From: an uncultured Verrucomicrobiota bacterium
Lineage (GTDB): Bacteria > Verrucomicrobiota > Verrucomicrobiia > Chthoniobacterales > SZAS-18
Direction: 5' to 3'
Assembly: GCA_937871685.1 (NCBI GenBank)
Contig: CALMOL010000156.1
Location: 630 to 22,928, forward strand
Length of the DNA stretch: 22,299 nt
The position numbers were made by a program, and so were the translations under genes. Every line of letters starts with the position of its first letter. The first letter of the stretch is position 1. Positions 1-8,307 of the stretch are shown here, piece after piece. Below the pieces are notes generated by a model. That model saw nothing but the letters and a program-made list of their open reading frames with translations, was not told where the DNA came from and made no database searches.

Positions 1-2684
1 TCCTCACCGAGGCGCGCGCGGCGGCGCATCTGAACCACCCGAACGTGGCCAGCGTCTTCCACCTGCGCACTGAGGGCGGGCCGGTGTTCTACGCGATGGA
101 GTTCGTGGACGGCGAGACGGCCGAGGCGCTGGTGCGCCGCCGCGGCCCACTGCCGGTGCGCCTAGCGCTGCGGATCATCCTCCAGGCTGCGCAGGGCCTT
201 GCCGCGGCGGCGGAGCGCGGGCTGATCCACCGCGACATCAAGCCGGCCAACCTGATGCTCGCGCGCCCGCCCGCGTGGGATTCCGAGGGTTCGGACAGCG
301 GCGCTGGGGGCGCGCCCGCCGAGGACGACGGCCTGCTGGTGAAGGTGATCGATTTCGGCATCGCCAAGGACACGCGCGCCGCGGGCACGGAGGCGCCCAC
401 GCTGACCGGCGGGCATCCGATTGGCACGCCGGCCTACATGAGCCCGGAGCAGATCTCCCCCTCGGACGCCGCCGCGCTCGATGCGCGCACAGACATCTAC
501 TCGCTGGGCGTGACGCTGTGGTTTCTGCTCACCGGCCGCCAGCTTTTTGAGGGATCGGACTTCCAAATTTTCTCGCAACACACCGACCGGCCGCCGCCCT
601 TCGAGAAACTCGCCGCCGCCGGCGCGCCGCCGGAGGCGGTCGAGCTGCTGCGCGCCATGCTCGCCAAGGACCGAGACGAGCGCCCGGCCAACCACGGCGC
701 GCTCATCGCCTCCCTGCGCCGCCTGCTGCGCTCCGGCGGGACCAGCGCGGGCGTCCCGGCGTCTATCGACGCTGCCCTGCGCCCGCTCCCGCCGCGCACC
801 GTGCCGCCGGATGCCTCCACCCTCGCGTTCACCGCACCCACCGCGAAGACGGCAGGCGGCGAGCCGACCTTCACGCCGTTGACGTCGGTCCCGCGGCGGG
901 CCTGGCTCCTGCCGCTGGGCCTGGGCGCGCTGGCTGCCGCCGTCCTGGCCGGTCTCTTCCTTTGGTCCAAGGCAGAAAAAGAGCGGCCCGCCGCCGCGCC
1001 GGAGGTCGCCGCGGCCGACAAGTCCATCGCCGTGCTGCCCTTCGAGAACCGCACGGCCGCGGAGGAAAGCGCCGGCTTCGCCGACGGCGTGCAGGACGAG
1101 ATCCTCACTTGCCTCGCGAAGGTCGCCGACCTGCGCGTGATCGCGCGCTCCTCGGTGCAGCCCTACCGCGCCGAGGCCGCGCGGAACCTGCCCGACATCG
1201 CCAAGGCCCTCGGCGTGGCCTGGGTGCTCGAGGGATCCGTCCAGCGCGCCGGCCCGCGCGTGCGCGTGAGCGCCCGGCTGACCGACGCGCGCACCGGCGC
1301 GCAACGCTGGGCCGAGACCTACGACCGCGACTTGGCCGACGTGTTCGCCATCCAGAGCGAGGTCGGCGCGGCCATCGTCCGGCAGCTTCAGGCGCGCCTT
1401 TCGCCCGCCGAGCAGGCGGCCATGCAGGAGCGCGGCACGACGGACTTGGCGGCCTACGACGAATACCTGCGCGCCAAGGACCAGGTGGGCGCGGGCTTCG
1501 CCAACCTCGGCGGTCGCAAGGAGGTGCTCCTCGAGGCCATGGCGCGCTTGGAAAAGGTGGTCGCCCGCGATCCCGCCTTTCTGCGCGCCTGGTGCCTGCT
1601 CGCGCGCGCGCACGACACGCTTTATTTCCTGCGCTTCGATGCCACGCCCGCCCGCCGCGAGCAGGCCGCGCGCGCCGTGGAGCAAGCCGCGGCGCTGCGC
1701 GCGGATTCCGGCGAGGCGCGGCTCGCCCGGGCGAATCATCTTTACCAATCCTACCGCGACTACGCCGGCGCGCGCCGCGAGCTGGCTCCCGCGCTCGCGC
1801 GGCTGCCGAACGACCCGGAGGCTCACGCCCTCTTTGCTTACCTGGAGCGACGCGAAGGGCGGATCGAGGAATCGGTGGCCGCCATGCGCCGCGCACTGGA
1901 GCTCGATCCGCGGAACGCCAGCCTTTCCCTGCAGCAACGGCTCAGCCTCGTGCGCCTGCGTCGCTTCGACGAGGCCTTCCGCCTCATGGATGCCGCCCTC
2001 GCGGCGAATCCAGGCGACTTTTCCCTGCGCTTCGAGCGCGCCCGTCTCGAGCGCCAGGCCCGCGGCGACACCGCTCCGCTTCGCCGGCTGCTTTATTCCC
2101 CCGAGGCGGAGGCCAACGTGCGCGACCTCGCCCTCCAGCGCTGGAACCTCGCCTTTTACGAGCGCGATTATCCCGCCGCCTTGCAAGCCATTGCGGCGCA
2201 CCCGCAGCCTCGCGTGGTCACCGCCGGCTACGTGCGGCCGCGTTCCTATTACGAGGGCCGCGCCCGGCAGCTCATGGGCGATGCCGACGGCGCCCGCCCC
2301 CTCCTGCTCGCGGCGCGCGAGGAATGCGCCGCGCTGGCGCGGGAAAACCCGGAGGACGAGAAGGCCGTGAGCGTGCTCGCGCGGGTGGAAAGCCTCCTGG
2401 GCAACCGCGAGGAGGCCCTGCGCCTGAGCGAGCGGGCCTGCGAGCTCATGCCTCCCACGCGCGACTACGCCGAGGGCATCGGGATGCAGGAAAAGCTCAT
2501 GTATGTGTGCATCGCGGCGGGGGAAACCGGCCGCGCGCTGGACCTGCTGGAATACCTTTTCCGCGTTCCCTCCGACGTGTCGCCCGGCACCCTGCGGGTG
2601 GATCCTGACATGGACCCCATCCGCGGCGAGCCGCGCTTCCAGGCGATCCTGGCTCGCTATCCGGCGTCGGCCGCGAAGCCATGA
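1..2684 (+). CDS. Ser/Thr protein kinase with FlgO/TolB-like domain and TPRs (5' partial)
   Basis: The gene is open from the left edge (frame starts at base 3), and the sequence before the first in-frame GTG at 45 already reads as a kinase alpha-C helix (LTEARAAAHLNHPNV). The N-terminus with the P-loop and VAVK lysine is therefore off the contig. Visible kinase motifs are the catalytic loop HRDIKPANLML (about 228-260), DFGIAKD (351-371), GTPAYMSPEQ (about 423-452) and DIYSLGVTLWFLLTG (about 490-535). A single hydrophobic membrane segment lies at about 900-970. It is followed by a domain starting KSIAVLPFENR (about 1020-1410), typical of the FlgO/TolB-N-like region in bacterial kinases and cyclases, and then TPR helices to the end (about 1500-2650). 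The layout predicts a cytosolic kinase with an extracytoplasmic TPR domain. Substrate and signal are unknown. Its stop overlaps the next start (ATGA). Confidence 0.92.
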   Translation, partial: LTEARAAAHLNHPNVASVFHLRTEGGPVFYAMEFVDGETAEALVRRRGPLPVRLALRIILQAAQGLAAAAERGLIHRDIKPANLMLARPPAWDSEGSDSGAGGAPAEDDGLLVKVIDFGIAKDTRAAGTEAPTLTGGHPIGTPAYMSPEQISPSDAAALDARTDIYSLGVTLWFLLTGRQLFEGSDFQIFSQHTDRPPPFEKLAAAGAPPEAVELLRAMLAKDRDERPANHGALIASLRRLLRSGGTSAGVPASIDAALRPLPPRTVPPDASTLAFTAPTAKTAGGEPTFTPLTSVPRRAWLLPLGLGALAAAVLAGLFLWSKAEKERPAAAPEVAAADKSIAVLPFENRTAAEESAGFADGVQDEILTCLAKVADLRVIARSSVQPYRAEAARNLPDIAKALGVAWVLEGSVQRAGPRVRVSARLTDARTGAQRWAETYDRDLADVFAIQSEVGAAIVRQLQARLSPAEQAAMQERGTTDLAAYDEYLRAKDQVGAGFANLGGRKEVLLEAMARLEKVVARDPAFLRAWCLLARAHDTLYFLRFDATPARREQAARAVEQAAALRADSGEARLARANHLYQSYRDYAGARRELAPALARLPNDPEAHALFAYLERREGRIEESVAAMRRALELDPRNASLSLQQRLSLVRLRRFDEAFRLMDAALAANPGDFSLRFERARLERQARGDTAPLRRLLYSPEAEANVRDLALQRWNLAFYERDYPAALQAIAAHPQPRVVTAGYVRPRSYYEGRARQLMGDADGARPLLLAAREECAALARENPEDEKAVSVLARVESLLGNREEALRLSERACELMPPTRDYAEGIGMQEKLMYVCIAAGETGRALDLLEYLFRVPSDVSPGTLRVDPDMDPIRGEPRFQAILARYPASAAKP

Positions 2685-3685
2685 TCGCCTTCGCCGACTT
2701 GTCCCGCGGCCGGCAGGTTTCCCGGCTGCGCCGCGCGGGTTACGAGGTGTTGCGGCGGCACGACCTGAGCGCCTACCGGCTGAAGCTGATCAGCCACGGC
2801 TTCAACACCACCTTCCGCGTGGAAAACGCCCGCGGCGGGCTCCTCGCGCTGCGCATCAACGTCAACTCGCGCCGCACGCTGGAGAACGTTCGCGCCGAGG
2901 TCGCGTGGGTGGCCGCGCTGGGCCGCGACACGGCGCTGGGCGTGCCCCGTCCCACTGTCGCGCCCGACGGGAGTGAGGTGCAGTGTGTTCCCGTGGACGA
3001 CCTGCCCGACCCAAGGCCGGCGGTGCTTTACTCGTGGCTGCCCGGCCAGTTGCTTCGGCACGCGTTGACCGCGGCCAAGATCGCCCATCTCGGAGAACTG
3101 ACGGCCGCTCTCCATGCGCACGCGATGGGCTGGGCCCCGCCGCCGGGCACCTCGCTGATCGAGGGGCGGCGCGTGTTCTACGATTCGCGCGCGATGCTTT
3201 GGGACGATCCGCACCCGCTGCTCACCGACGAGCTGCGCGCGCTCTTCCGCGCGGCGTGGGAGCGCGCGCAGGCTGCGCTCGACCGGCTCTGGGCCTTCCG
3301 ACCGCCGCGCCCGATTCATCACGACCTTCACCCCGGGAACCTGATGTGGCTGCGTGATCGTGACCGTCTGATGGTGTTCGACTTCGACGACGCCCTGTGG
3401 GGCTACCCGGAGCAGGACCTCGCGATCACGGAATATTACCTGCGCCGCTCGCCCCATTGGGAGCCGGCCTGGGATGAAGCGTTGCGCGCCGGCTACGAAC
3501 GCGGCGGCGGCACGTGGCCGGCGGACGAGCGCACGCTGGAAGATTTGTGTGCCGGCCGCGCCGCGTTTCTCGCCAATGATGTGCTTCAAGTGACCAACCC
3601 TGACCTCCGACAGCTAATTCCAGAGTTCTTCGAGCGCGCCACGCGCCGCCTGCGCGCCTGGGGGGAGACCGGCCGGATGGGATGA
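2681..3685 (+). CDS. APH-family phosphotransferase (homoserine kinase II/aminoglycoside kinase-like)
   Basis: The 334-residue protein has an eukaryotic-like small-molecule kinase fold. The N-lobe carries FNTTFRVEN and LALRIN, where the latter corresponds to the ATP-binding beta-strand but has Arg rather than the usual Lys. The C-lobe has the catalytic motif HHDLHPGNLMW (Brenner motif, about nt 3316-3348) and the metal-binding VFDFDDALWGYPEQDLA (about nt 3376-3426). These motifs define the APH/choline kinase/SrkA-type superfamily. The substrate cannot be read from sequence; a stress-response protein kinase role like SrkA is an alternative. The ATG lies inside the stop region of the upstream kinase (ATGA), so translation is probably coupled and the two proteins may share a pathway. 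Confidence 0.85.
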   Translation: MIAFADLSRGRQVSRLRRAGYEVLRRHDLSAYRLKLISHGFNTTFRVENARGGLLALRINVNSRRTLENVRAEVAWVAALGRDTALGVPRPTVAPDGSEVQCVPVDDLPDPRPAVLYSWLPGQLLRHALTAAKIAHLGELTAALHAHAMGWAPPPGTSLIEGRRVFYDSRAMLWDDPHPLLTDELRALFRAAWERAQAALDRLWAFRPPRPIHHDLHPGNLMWLRDRDRLMVFDFDDALWGYPEQDLAITEYYLRRSPHWEPAWDEALRAGYERGGGTWPADERTLEDLCAGRAAFLANDVLQVTNPDLRQLIPEFFERATRRLRAWGETGRMG

Positions 3686-3699
3686 TGGCGATCATCCTA

Positions 3700-3740
3700 C
3701 CAAGCGACGGGCTTTCCCCTTGCGGCGGATTTTCGCTTGG
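3700..3740. terminator. Possible stem-loop after the kinase operon
   Basis: A perfect 8-bp inverted repeat CCAAGCGA (3700-3707) and TCGCTTGG (3733-3740) encloses a 25-nt loop 14 bases past the phosphotransferase stop. There is no T-tract, so this is only a weak candidate for a transcription end. Confidence 0.25.
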
Positions 3741-3835
3741 CTAGACAGGCGCACCCGAATTTCCCCCGTCGGGGAGGCGTGCGGTCTGCGCCTCGCCCGC
3801 GATTCCCCAGTCCCGCCTCCACCGTTCCGTTTTTC

Positions 3836-6145
3836 ATGCCTTCCTCCCCCATCCGCCAAGCCGCCGTCCTCGGCGCCGGCACCATGGGCGCGGCCATCGC
3901 CGCCCACCTCGCCAACGCCGGCATTCCCACGCTCCTGCTGGACCTGCCCTCCGAGGGCAAGGATCGCAACGCCGTCGCCCGCGGCGGCCTCGCGCGCGCC
4001 ATGAAGGCCAAGCCGGCGTCGTTCATGGACGCGGAGCGCGCCGCGCTCGTCACGGTGGGGAACTTCGAGGACGATTTCGCCAAGCTCGCCGAGGCCGACT
4101 GGATCGAGGAGGCCATCGTCGAGAAGCTCGACGCCAAGCGCGCCATGTGGGAGCGCGTCGAAAAGGTCGCCAAGCCCACGGCCATCCTTTCCTCGAACTC
4201 TTCGGGCATCCCGATGCACGACCAGATCGAAGGTCGCTCGGATGCGTTCCGCCGCCGCTTCGTGGGCGCGCACTTCTTCAACCCGCCGCGCTGGCTGCAT
4301 CTGCTGGAGTTGATTCCCACGACGGACACCGATCCGGAGGTCTTCGAGACGCTGCGCGACTTCGGCGACCGCGTGCTCGGCAAGGGCATCGTGCGCGCCA
4401 ACGACGTGCCCGGCTTCGTCGGCAACCGCGTGGGCGTCTATGCGATGCTCCAGGCCGTGCGCACGATGGAGAAGCTGAAGCTCGGCTCCGACGTGGTGGA
4501 CGCGCTCACCGGCCCGATTCTCGGCCGGCCCAAGAGCGCCACGTTGCGCACCGCCGACGTGACCGGCCTCGACGTGCTCCATATGGTCGCCACCGGCCTC
4601 GCGGCGAACACCACCGGCGAGGACTTCACGCTGCCCACCGCCATCGTGCAGATGGTGGAGCGCAAGCACCTCGGCGAGAAGAGCGGCAAGGGCTTCTACC
4701 AGCGCGTGAAGGACGCCAAGGGCAAGTCGCAGATCCTCACGCTGAACTTCGAGTCCGGCGAATACGAGGCGCGCCCGCCGGTGGCGCTGCCCGAGCTGGC
4801 TCCCATCGCGAAGACCCGCTCCGCGCTGGAGCGCACGCGGATGCTGCTCGCGCTGGACACGCCGGCCGGCGAGTTTTCGCGCGAGACGATTTTTGAGATG
4901 CTGCGCTTCGCCGCCGAGAAGGTGGGCGTGGTGGCCGCCGAGCCGCGCGAGATCGACCACGCGCTGAAGTGGGGCTTCGGCTGGGAGCTGGGAGCCTTCG
5001 AGCTGATCGACGGGCTTGGCATCAAGAACGTGGCCGAGGGCATCGAGAAGCAAGGCGGCACCGTCCCCGCGGTCATCCGGACGCACCTCGAAAGCGGCCA
5101 GCCGTTTTACCCGAAGAACGCCGCGGCCGAGTCCGATCCGGCGTATTTCAACCTTGCCGCCTACAAGGCCGCGCACCCCGCGAAAGTCGTGAAGACCTCG
5201 CCCGGCGCGAGCCTCATGGACATCGGCGACGGCGCTCTGCTGTTGGAATTCCACTCGAAGGCCAACGCGATGGGCGACGACGCCATCGCCATGATGCGCG
5301 CCGCCATCGACGGCGAGGTGCAGAAGGGCTTCGCCGGCCTCGTGGTCGGCAACGAAGGCCAGCACTTCTCGGCCGGCGCGAACCTCGCCGCGATGCTCCA
5401 GATGGGGCAGGAGAAGCGTTTCGACGACCTGGACACCATGATCTCCGGGTTCCAGTCCACCGTGGTGGCGATGCGCACCGCGCCGTTCCCCGTGGTGGCG
5501 GCCGGCTTCGGCATGGCGCTGGGCGGCGGCTGCGAGACCTTGCTCGCCTCGGACGTGGTGCAGGCGCACGCGGAGCTTTACTGCGGCCTCGTGGAACTGG
5601 GCGTGGGCCTGATTCCCGCGGGCGGCGGCACCACCGAGATGTTGATCCGCTTCACGCAGGCGCTGCCGCCGGGCGCAGACCTCTTCGACGCCGCGCGCCG
5701 AGCCTTCGAGTTGATAGCGATGGGCAAGGTTTCCTCGTCCGCCATCGAGGCGCGCCGCCTCGGCTTCCTGCGCGAGACCGACCACATCTCGATGAACAAG
5801 CGCCGCCTCCTCGCCGACGCGAAGGCCGCGATGCTGGCGATGTCCCGCGACTATGTGGCCCCGGCGCGCCGCAAGGTGTGGGTGGGCGGCGAGGCGGTGT
5901 TCGCGAATCTCAAGTTTGCCGCGCAGTCGATGAAGCTCTCCGGCATGGCGAGCGACCACGACGTGCATCTCGCCACCGGCCTCGCGCGCATCCTGAGCGG
6001 CGGCACGCTGAATCACCGCGCCGAGGTGGACGAGCAGCTCCTGCTCGACCTGGAGCGCGAGGTGTTCCTCGAACTCACCGGCCAGCCCAAGACGCAGGAG
6101 CGCATTGCCCACATGCTCAAGGTCAGGAAGCCTTTGCGGAACTGA
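3836..6145 (+). CDS. fadN: 3-hydroxyacyl-CoA dehydrogenase / enoyl-CoA hydratase fusion (FadN-type)
   Basis: The 769-residue bifunctional beta-oxidation enzyme hydrates trans-2-enoyl-CoA and oxidises 3-hydroxyacyl-CoA with NAD. It starts at ATG 3836 because MPSSPIRQAAVLGAGTMG places the Rossmann glycines (G13, G15, G18) correctly; the open frame upstream to 3737 is not conserved-looking. The dehydrogenase part comes first: the catalytic dyad is His146 in GAHFFNPP and Glu158 in LLELI, and NDVPGFVGNRV opens the C-terminal dehydrogenase domain. A crotonase domain follows from about residue 455, with Glu567 in GGGCE and Glu587 in LVELG, 20 residues apart as in enoyl-CoA hydratases. This dehydrogenase-then-hydratase order matches FadN of Bacillus (about 789 aa), not FadB of enterics. 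No Shine-Dalgarno is visible and the leader is pyrimidine-rich. The small gene and thiolase downstream probably share its transcript. Confidence 0.93.
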   Translation: MPSSPIRQAAVLGAGTMGAAIAAHLANAGIPTLLLDLPSEGKDRNAVARGGLARAMKAKPASFMDAERAALVTVGNFEDDFAKLAEADWIEEAIVEKLDAKRAMWERVEKVAKPTAILSSNSSGIPMHDQIEGRSDAFRRRFVGAHFFNPPRWLHLLELIPTTDTDPEVFETLRDFGDRVLGKGIVRANDVPGFVGNRVGVYAMLQAVRTMEKLKLGSDVVDALTGPILGRPKSATLRTADVTGLDVLHMVATGLAANTTGEDFTLPTAIVQMVERKHLGEKSGKGFYQRVKDAKGKSQILTLNFESGEYEARPPVALPELAPIAKTRSALERTRMLLALDTPAGEFSRETIFEMLRFAAEKVGVVAAEPREIDHALKWGFGWELGAFELIDGLGIKNVAEGIEKQGGTVPAVIRTHLESGQPFYPKNAAAESDPAYFNLAAYKAAHPAKVVKTSPGASLMDIGDGALLLEFHSKANAMGDDAIAMMRAAIDGEVQKGFAGLVVGNEGQHFSAGANLAAMLQMGQEKRFDDLDTMISGFQSTVVAMRTAPFPVVAAGFGMALGGGCETLLASDVVQAHAELYCGLVELGVGLIPAGGGTTEMLIRFTQALPPGADLFDAARRAFELIAMGKVSSSAIEARRLGFLRETDHISMNKRRLLADAKAAMLAMSRDYVAPARRKVWVGGEAVFANLKFAAQSMKLSGMASDHDVHLATGLARILSGGTLNHRAEVDEQLLLDLEREVFLELTGQPKTQERIAHMLKVRKPLRN

Positions 6146-6157
6146 CCCGCGCCCGCC

Positions 6158-6904
6158 ATGGATAACGATACGCTCAAGTCTGGTTGCGTCGTCGGCGTGA
6201 TTGCCCTCGTCGTGGTGGGTTTTCTTTTGCGCGCGTATTTGCTTTGGGTGGGCGTGGGCATGGGCCTGATCTTCGCGCTGGGCATCATCGCCCTCATCTA
6301 CGCCTCCAAGAATTCCGGCACCGCCTCGGGGGCGCGCGCCATCCAGCAGGGCCGCGTCGAGGAAACGCTCACGGAGCTTTTCACCAAGAACGAGGCGCAG
6401 AAGCTCGTCTCGCTGCTGCGCTCGCAGTCCTCGCTCCGACTGCCAAAGGGCGTGTCGCGCGAGAAGATCGTGGCGGCCGCCCGCGGTCTCCTGAAGGTGC
6501 GCGCCGCCGCCGAGGGCAACGCCAGCCGCTACCTGCCGCCGGAGGTGAAGGACGACGCCGTGCGCCACTCCATCGGCTCCGCGCAGGCGCTTTTCTCGCT
6601 GGTCGAGCGCCTTTCCATCGCCTCGCAAATTTCCTCCGAGCAGACGGGACTGGAAGAGCGCTTCGCCGAGATCAACCGCGAGGCCGACACCATCGCCGCG
6701 GCGTCCGACCGCACCCTGGCCGAGTTCACGAAGCTCGCCGTCGGCTCCGACGACGAGGCCATCGCCGCCGCCCGCCGCCAGATCGATTCCGTCGCCTGGC
6801 AGGCCGCCGAGATGAACAAGCTTGAGCAGATGCTTTCCCGCCCGGCCGCCGCGGACTCCGTCGAGGACGCGCCTCGGCCGCCGCAGGCGCCCCCGCAGGC
6901 GTGA
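6158..6904 (+). CDS. Hypothetical protein with two N-terminal membrane segments
   Basis: I do not recognise this 248-residue protein. Two hydrophobic helices (about residues 9-27 and 31-50) are joined by a very short turn, so most of the protein would lie on one side of the membrane. The remainder is charged and Ala-rich, probably helical, and ends in a Pro-rich tail (about 232-248). It starts 12 bases after the fadN-like stop and ends about 200 bases before the thiolase, so it is probably cotranscribed with beta-oxidation genes. A role in fatty-acid metabolism is suggested by position only. Codon use (strong G/C third positions) resembles its neighbours, so it is a real gene and not a shadow. 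Confidence 0.75.
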   Translation: MDNDTLKSGCVVGVIALVVVGFLLRAYLLWVGVGMGLIFALGIIALIYASKNSGTASGARAIQQGRVEETLTELFTKNEAQKLVSLLRSQSSLRLPKGVSREKIVAAARGLLKVRAAAEGNASRYLPPEVKDDAVRHSIGSAQALFSLVERLSIASQISSEQTGLEERFAEINREADTIAAASDRTLAEFTKLAVGSDDEAIAAARRQIDSVAWQAAEMNKLEQMLSRPAAADSVEDAPRPPQAPPQA

Positions 6905-6906
6905 GA

Positions 6907-7053
6907 CCCGCTTTGCGGGAAACTCGAAACTCGAAGTTCGAAACTCGAAACAAGCGCCGAAAAAGAACGGCAAGCACCGGAGGTTTTTCAAATCGCGCGC
7001 CCGCCGCTTTCGGACCTTTTTCCTTTCGGGCCTTGTTTCGAGTTTCGAGTTTC
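6907..7053. repeat. Inverted-repeat element built from CGAAACTC units
   Basis: The element begins with a hairpin CCCGC-ttt-GCGGG (6907-6919), then overlapping copies of TCGAAACTCGAA-like sequence (6919-6954). After about 77 bases come inverted copies (7032-7053). The inner 22-nt arm 6933-6954 pairs with 7032-7053 with two mismatches. The interior is also partly self-complementary (GAAAAAG against CTTTTTC). It sits between the two-TM gene and the thiolase. It could fold in RNA and attenuate readthrough, or be a dispersed palindromic repeat. Confidence 0.7.
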
Positions 7054-7106
7054 TCCCTCTCGAATTTTCAGCCGCCTTCCACTCTCCACCCCAGCCTCCT
7101 TTCCTT

Positions 7107-8285
7107 ATGCCCAGCGCCGTTCTCGTCTCCGCCTGCCGCACCGCCGTCGGCCGCGCCAAAAAAGGCGCGTTTGCCAATACTCGTCCCGATGCCCTCGCCG
7201 CCGCCGTGATCCGCGAGGCGGTCCAGCGCGCCGGCTTGAAGCCGGAGGACGTGGAGGACGTGATCATGGGCTGCGCCATGCCCGAGGGCGAGCAGGGTCT
7301 CAACGTCGCCCGCCTCGCCGCCTTGCTCGCCGGGATGCCTGACGCCACCGGTGGCGTGACCGTGAACCGCTTCTGCTCGTCCGGCCTCCAGACCATCGCG
7401 ATGGGCGCGCAGGCCATCATGAGCGGCATGAGCGAGTGCGTGGTGGCCGGCGGCGTCGAGTCCATGACGATGGTGCCCATGAGCGGCAACAAGCTTTCGC
7501 TTTCCCCCGAGCTCGTGGACAAGCGCCCCGAGGCCTACATCGGCATGGGCCTGACGGCCGAGAACGTGGCGCGCAAATACGGCGTGGACCGCGCCCGGCA
7601 GGACGAGTTCGCGCTCGCCTCGCACCAGAAGGCTGCCGCCGCGTGGAAGGCCGGCAAGTTCAACGACGAGATGGTTCCCGTGGAAGTGCGCACCGACCGC
7701 ATGGAGGGCACCAAGGTCGTCTCCGACTTCAAGCCTTTCGCCATCGACGAACTCGTGCGCGCCGACGCCAGCGCCGAGGCGCTGGCCGCGCTCCGGCCTT
7801 CCTTCCATCCGAAGGGCAGCGTGACCGCCGGAAACTCCTCGCCTCTTTCCGATGGCGCTGCCGCCGTGGTCTTGATGAGCGAGGACGCCGCCAAGAAGCG
7901 TGGCCTCAAGCCCCGCGCGCGCTTCATCACCTTCGCCATCGCCGGGGTGCCGCCGGAGATCATGGGCATCGGCCCCGTCGAGGCCGTGCCGAAGGCGCTG
8001 CGCCAAGCCGGCCTGACGCTCGACGACATCGATCTCATCGAGCTGAACGAGGCCTTCGCCGCGCAGTCGCTGGCCGTGATCGACGCGCTCAAGCTGCCGA
8101 TGGACCGGGTGAACGTGAACGGCGGCGCGATCGCCCTGGGTCACCCACTGGGCTGCTCCGGCGCCAAGCTGACCGTGAGCGCCCTGCACGAGCTGGAGCG
8201 CCGCGGCGCGCGCCGCGCCCTCATCACGATGTGCATCGGAGGTGGCCAAGGCGCCGCCGGCATCATCGAGCGCCTGGACGCGTGA
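7107..8285 (+). CDS. fadA: Acetyl-CoA acyltransferase (thiolase)
   Basis: The 392-residue thiolase cleaves 3-ketoacyl-CoA with CoA, the last step of beta-oxidation (the reverse reaction makes acetoacetyl-CoA). The start is ATG 7107, giving the usual MPSAVLVSACRTAVGR opening; the open frame back to 6822 runs through the inverted-repeat element and the upstream gene. The catalytic set is complete: Cys90 in NRFCSSGLQ, His346 in GGAIALGHPLG and Cys376 in MCIGGGQG. Length and positions match the family. It follows the FadN-type enzyme as in fadNA operons. Whether it acts mainly in degradation or in making C4 units for polyhydroxyalkanoate cannot be decided here, but a phasin-like gene lies about 1 kb away. 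The leader is pyrimidine-rich without a Shine-Dalgarno. Confidence 0.94.
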   Translation: MPSAVLVSACRTAVGRAKKGAFANTRPDALAAAVIREAVQRAGLKPEDVEDVIMGCAMPEGEQGLNVARLAALLAGMPDATGGVTVNRFCSSGLQTIAMGAQAIMSGMSECVVAGGVESMTMVPMSGNKLSLSPELVDKRPEAYIGMGLTAENVARKYGVDRARQDEFALASHQKAAAAWKAGKFNDEMVPVEVRTDRMEGTKVVSDFKPFAIDELVRADASAEALAALRPSFHPKGSVTAGNSSPLSDGAAAVVLMSEDAAKKRGLKPRARFITFAIAGVPPEIMGIGPVEAVPKALRQAGLTLDDIDLIELNEAFAAQSLAVIDALKLPMDRVNVNGGAIALGHPLGCSGAKLTVSALHELERRGARRALITMCIGGGQGAAGIIERLDA

Positions 8286-8307
8286 GGGAAGCTGCGTCTT
8301 TTCGCGC

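Noticed and set aside
162..2201. 679-codon minus-strand frame
   Set aside because: It lies opposite the kinase gene, which has full motifs. No recognisable domain is present.
3692..7522. 1276-codon open frame on the minus strand
   Set aside because: It is antisense to the fadN-like, two-TM and thiolase genes, whose motifs are complete. Low-complexity His/Arg/Gly-rich composition is typical of high-GC shadow frames.
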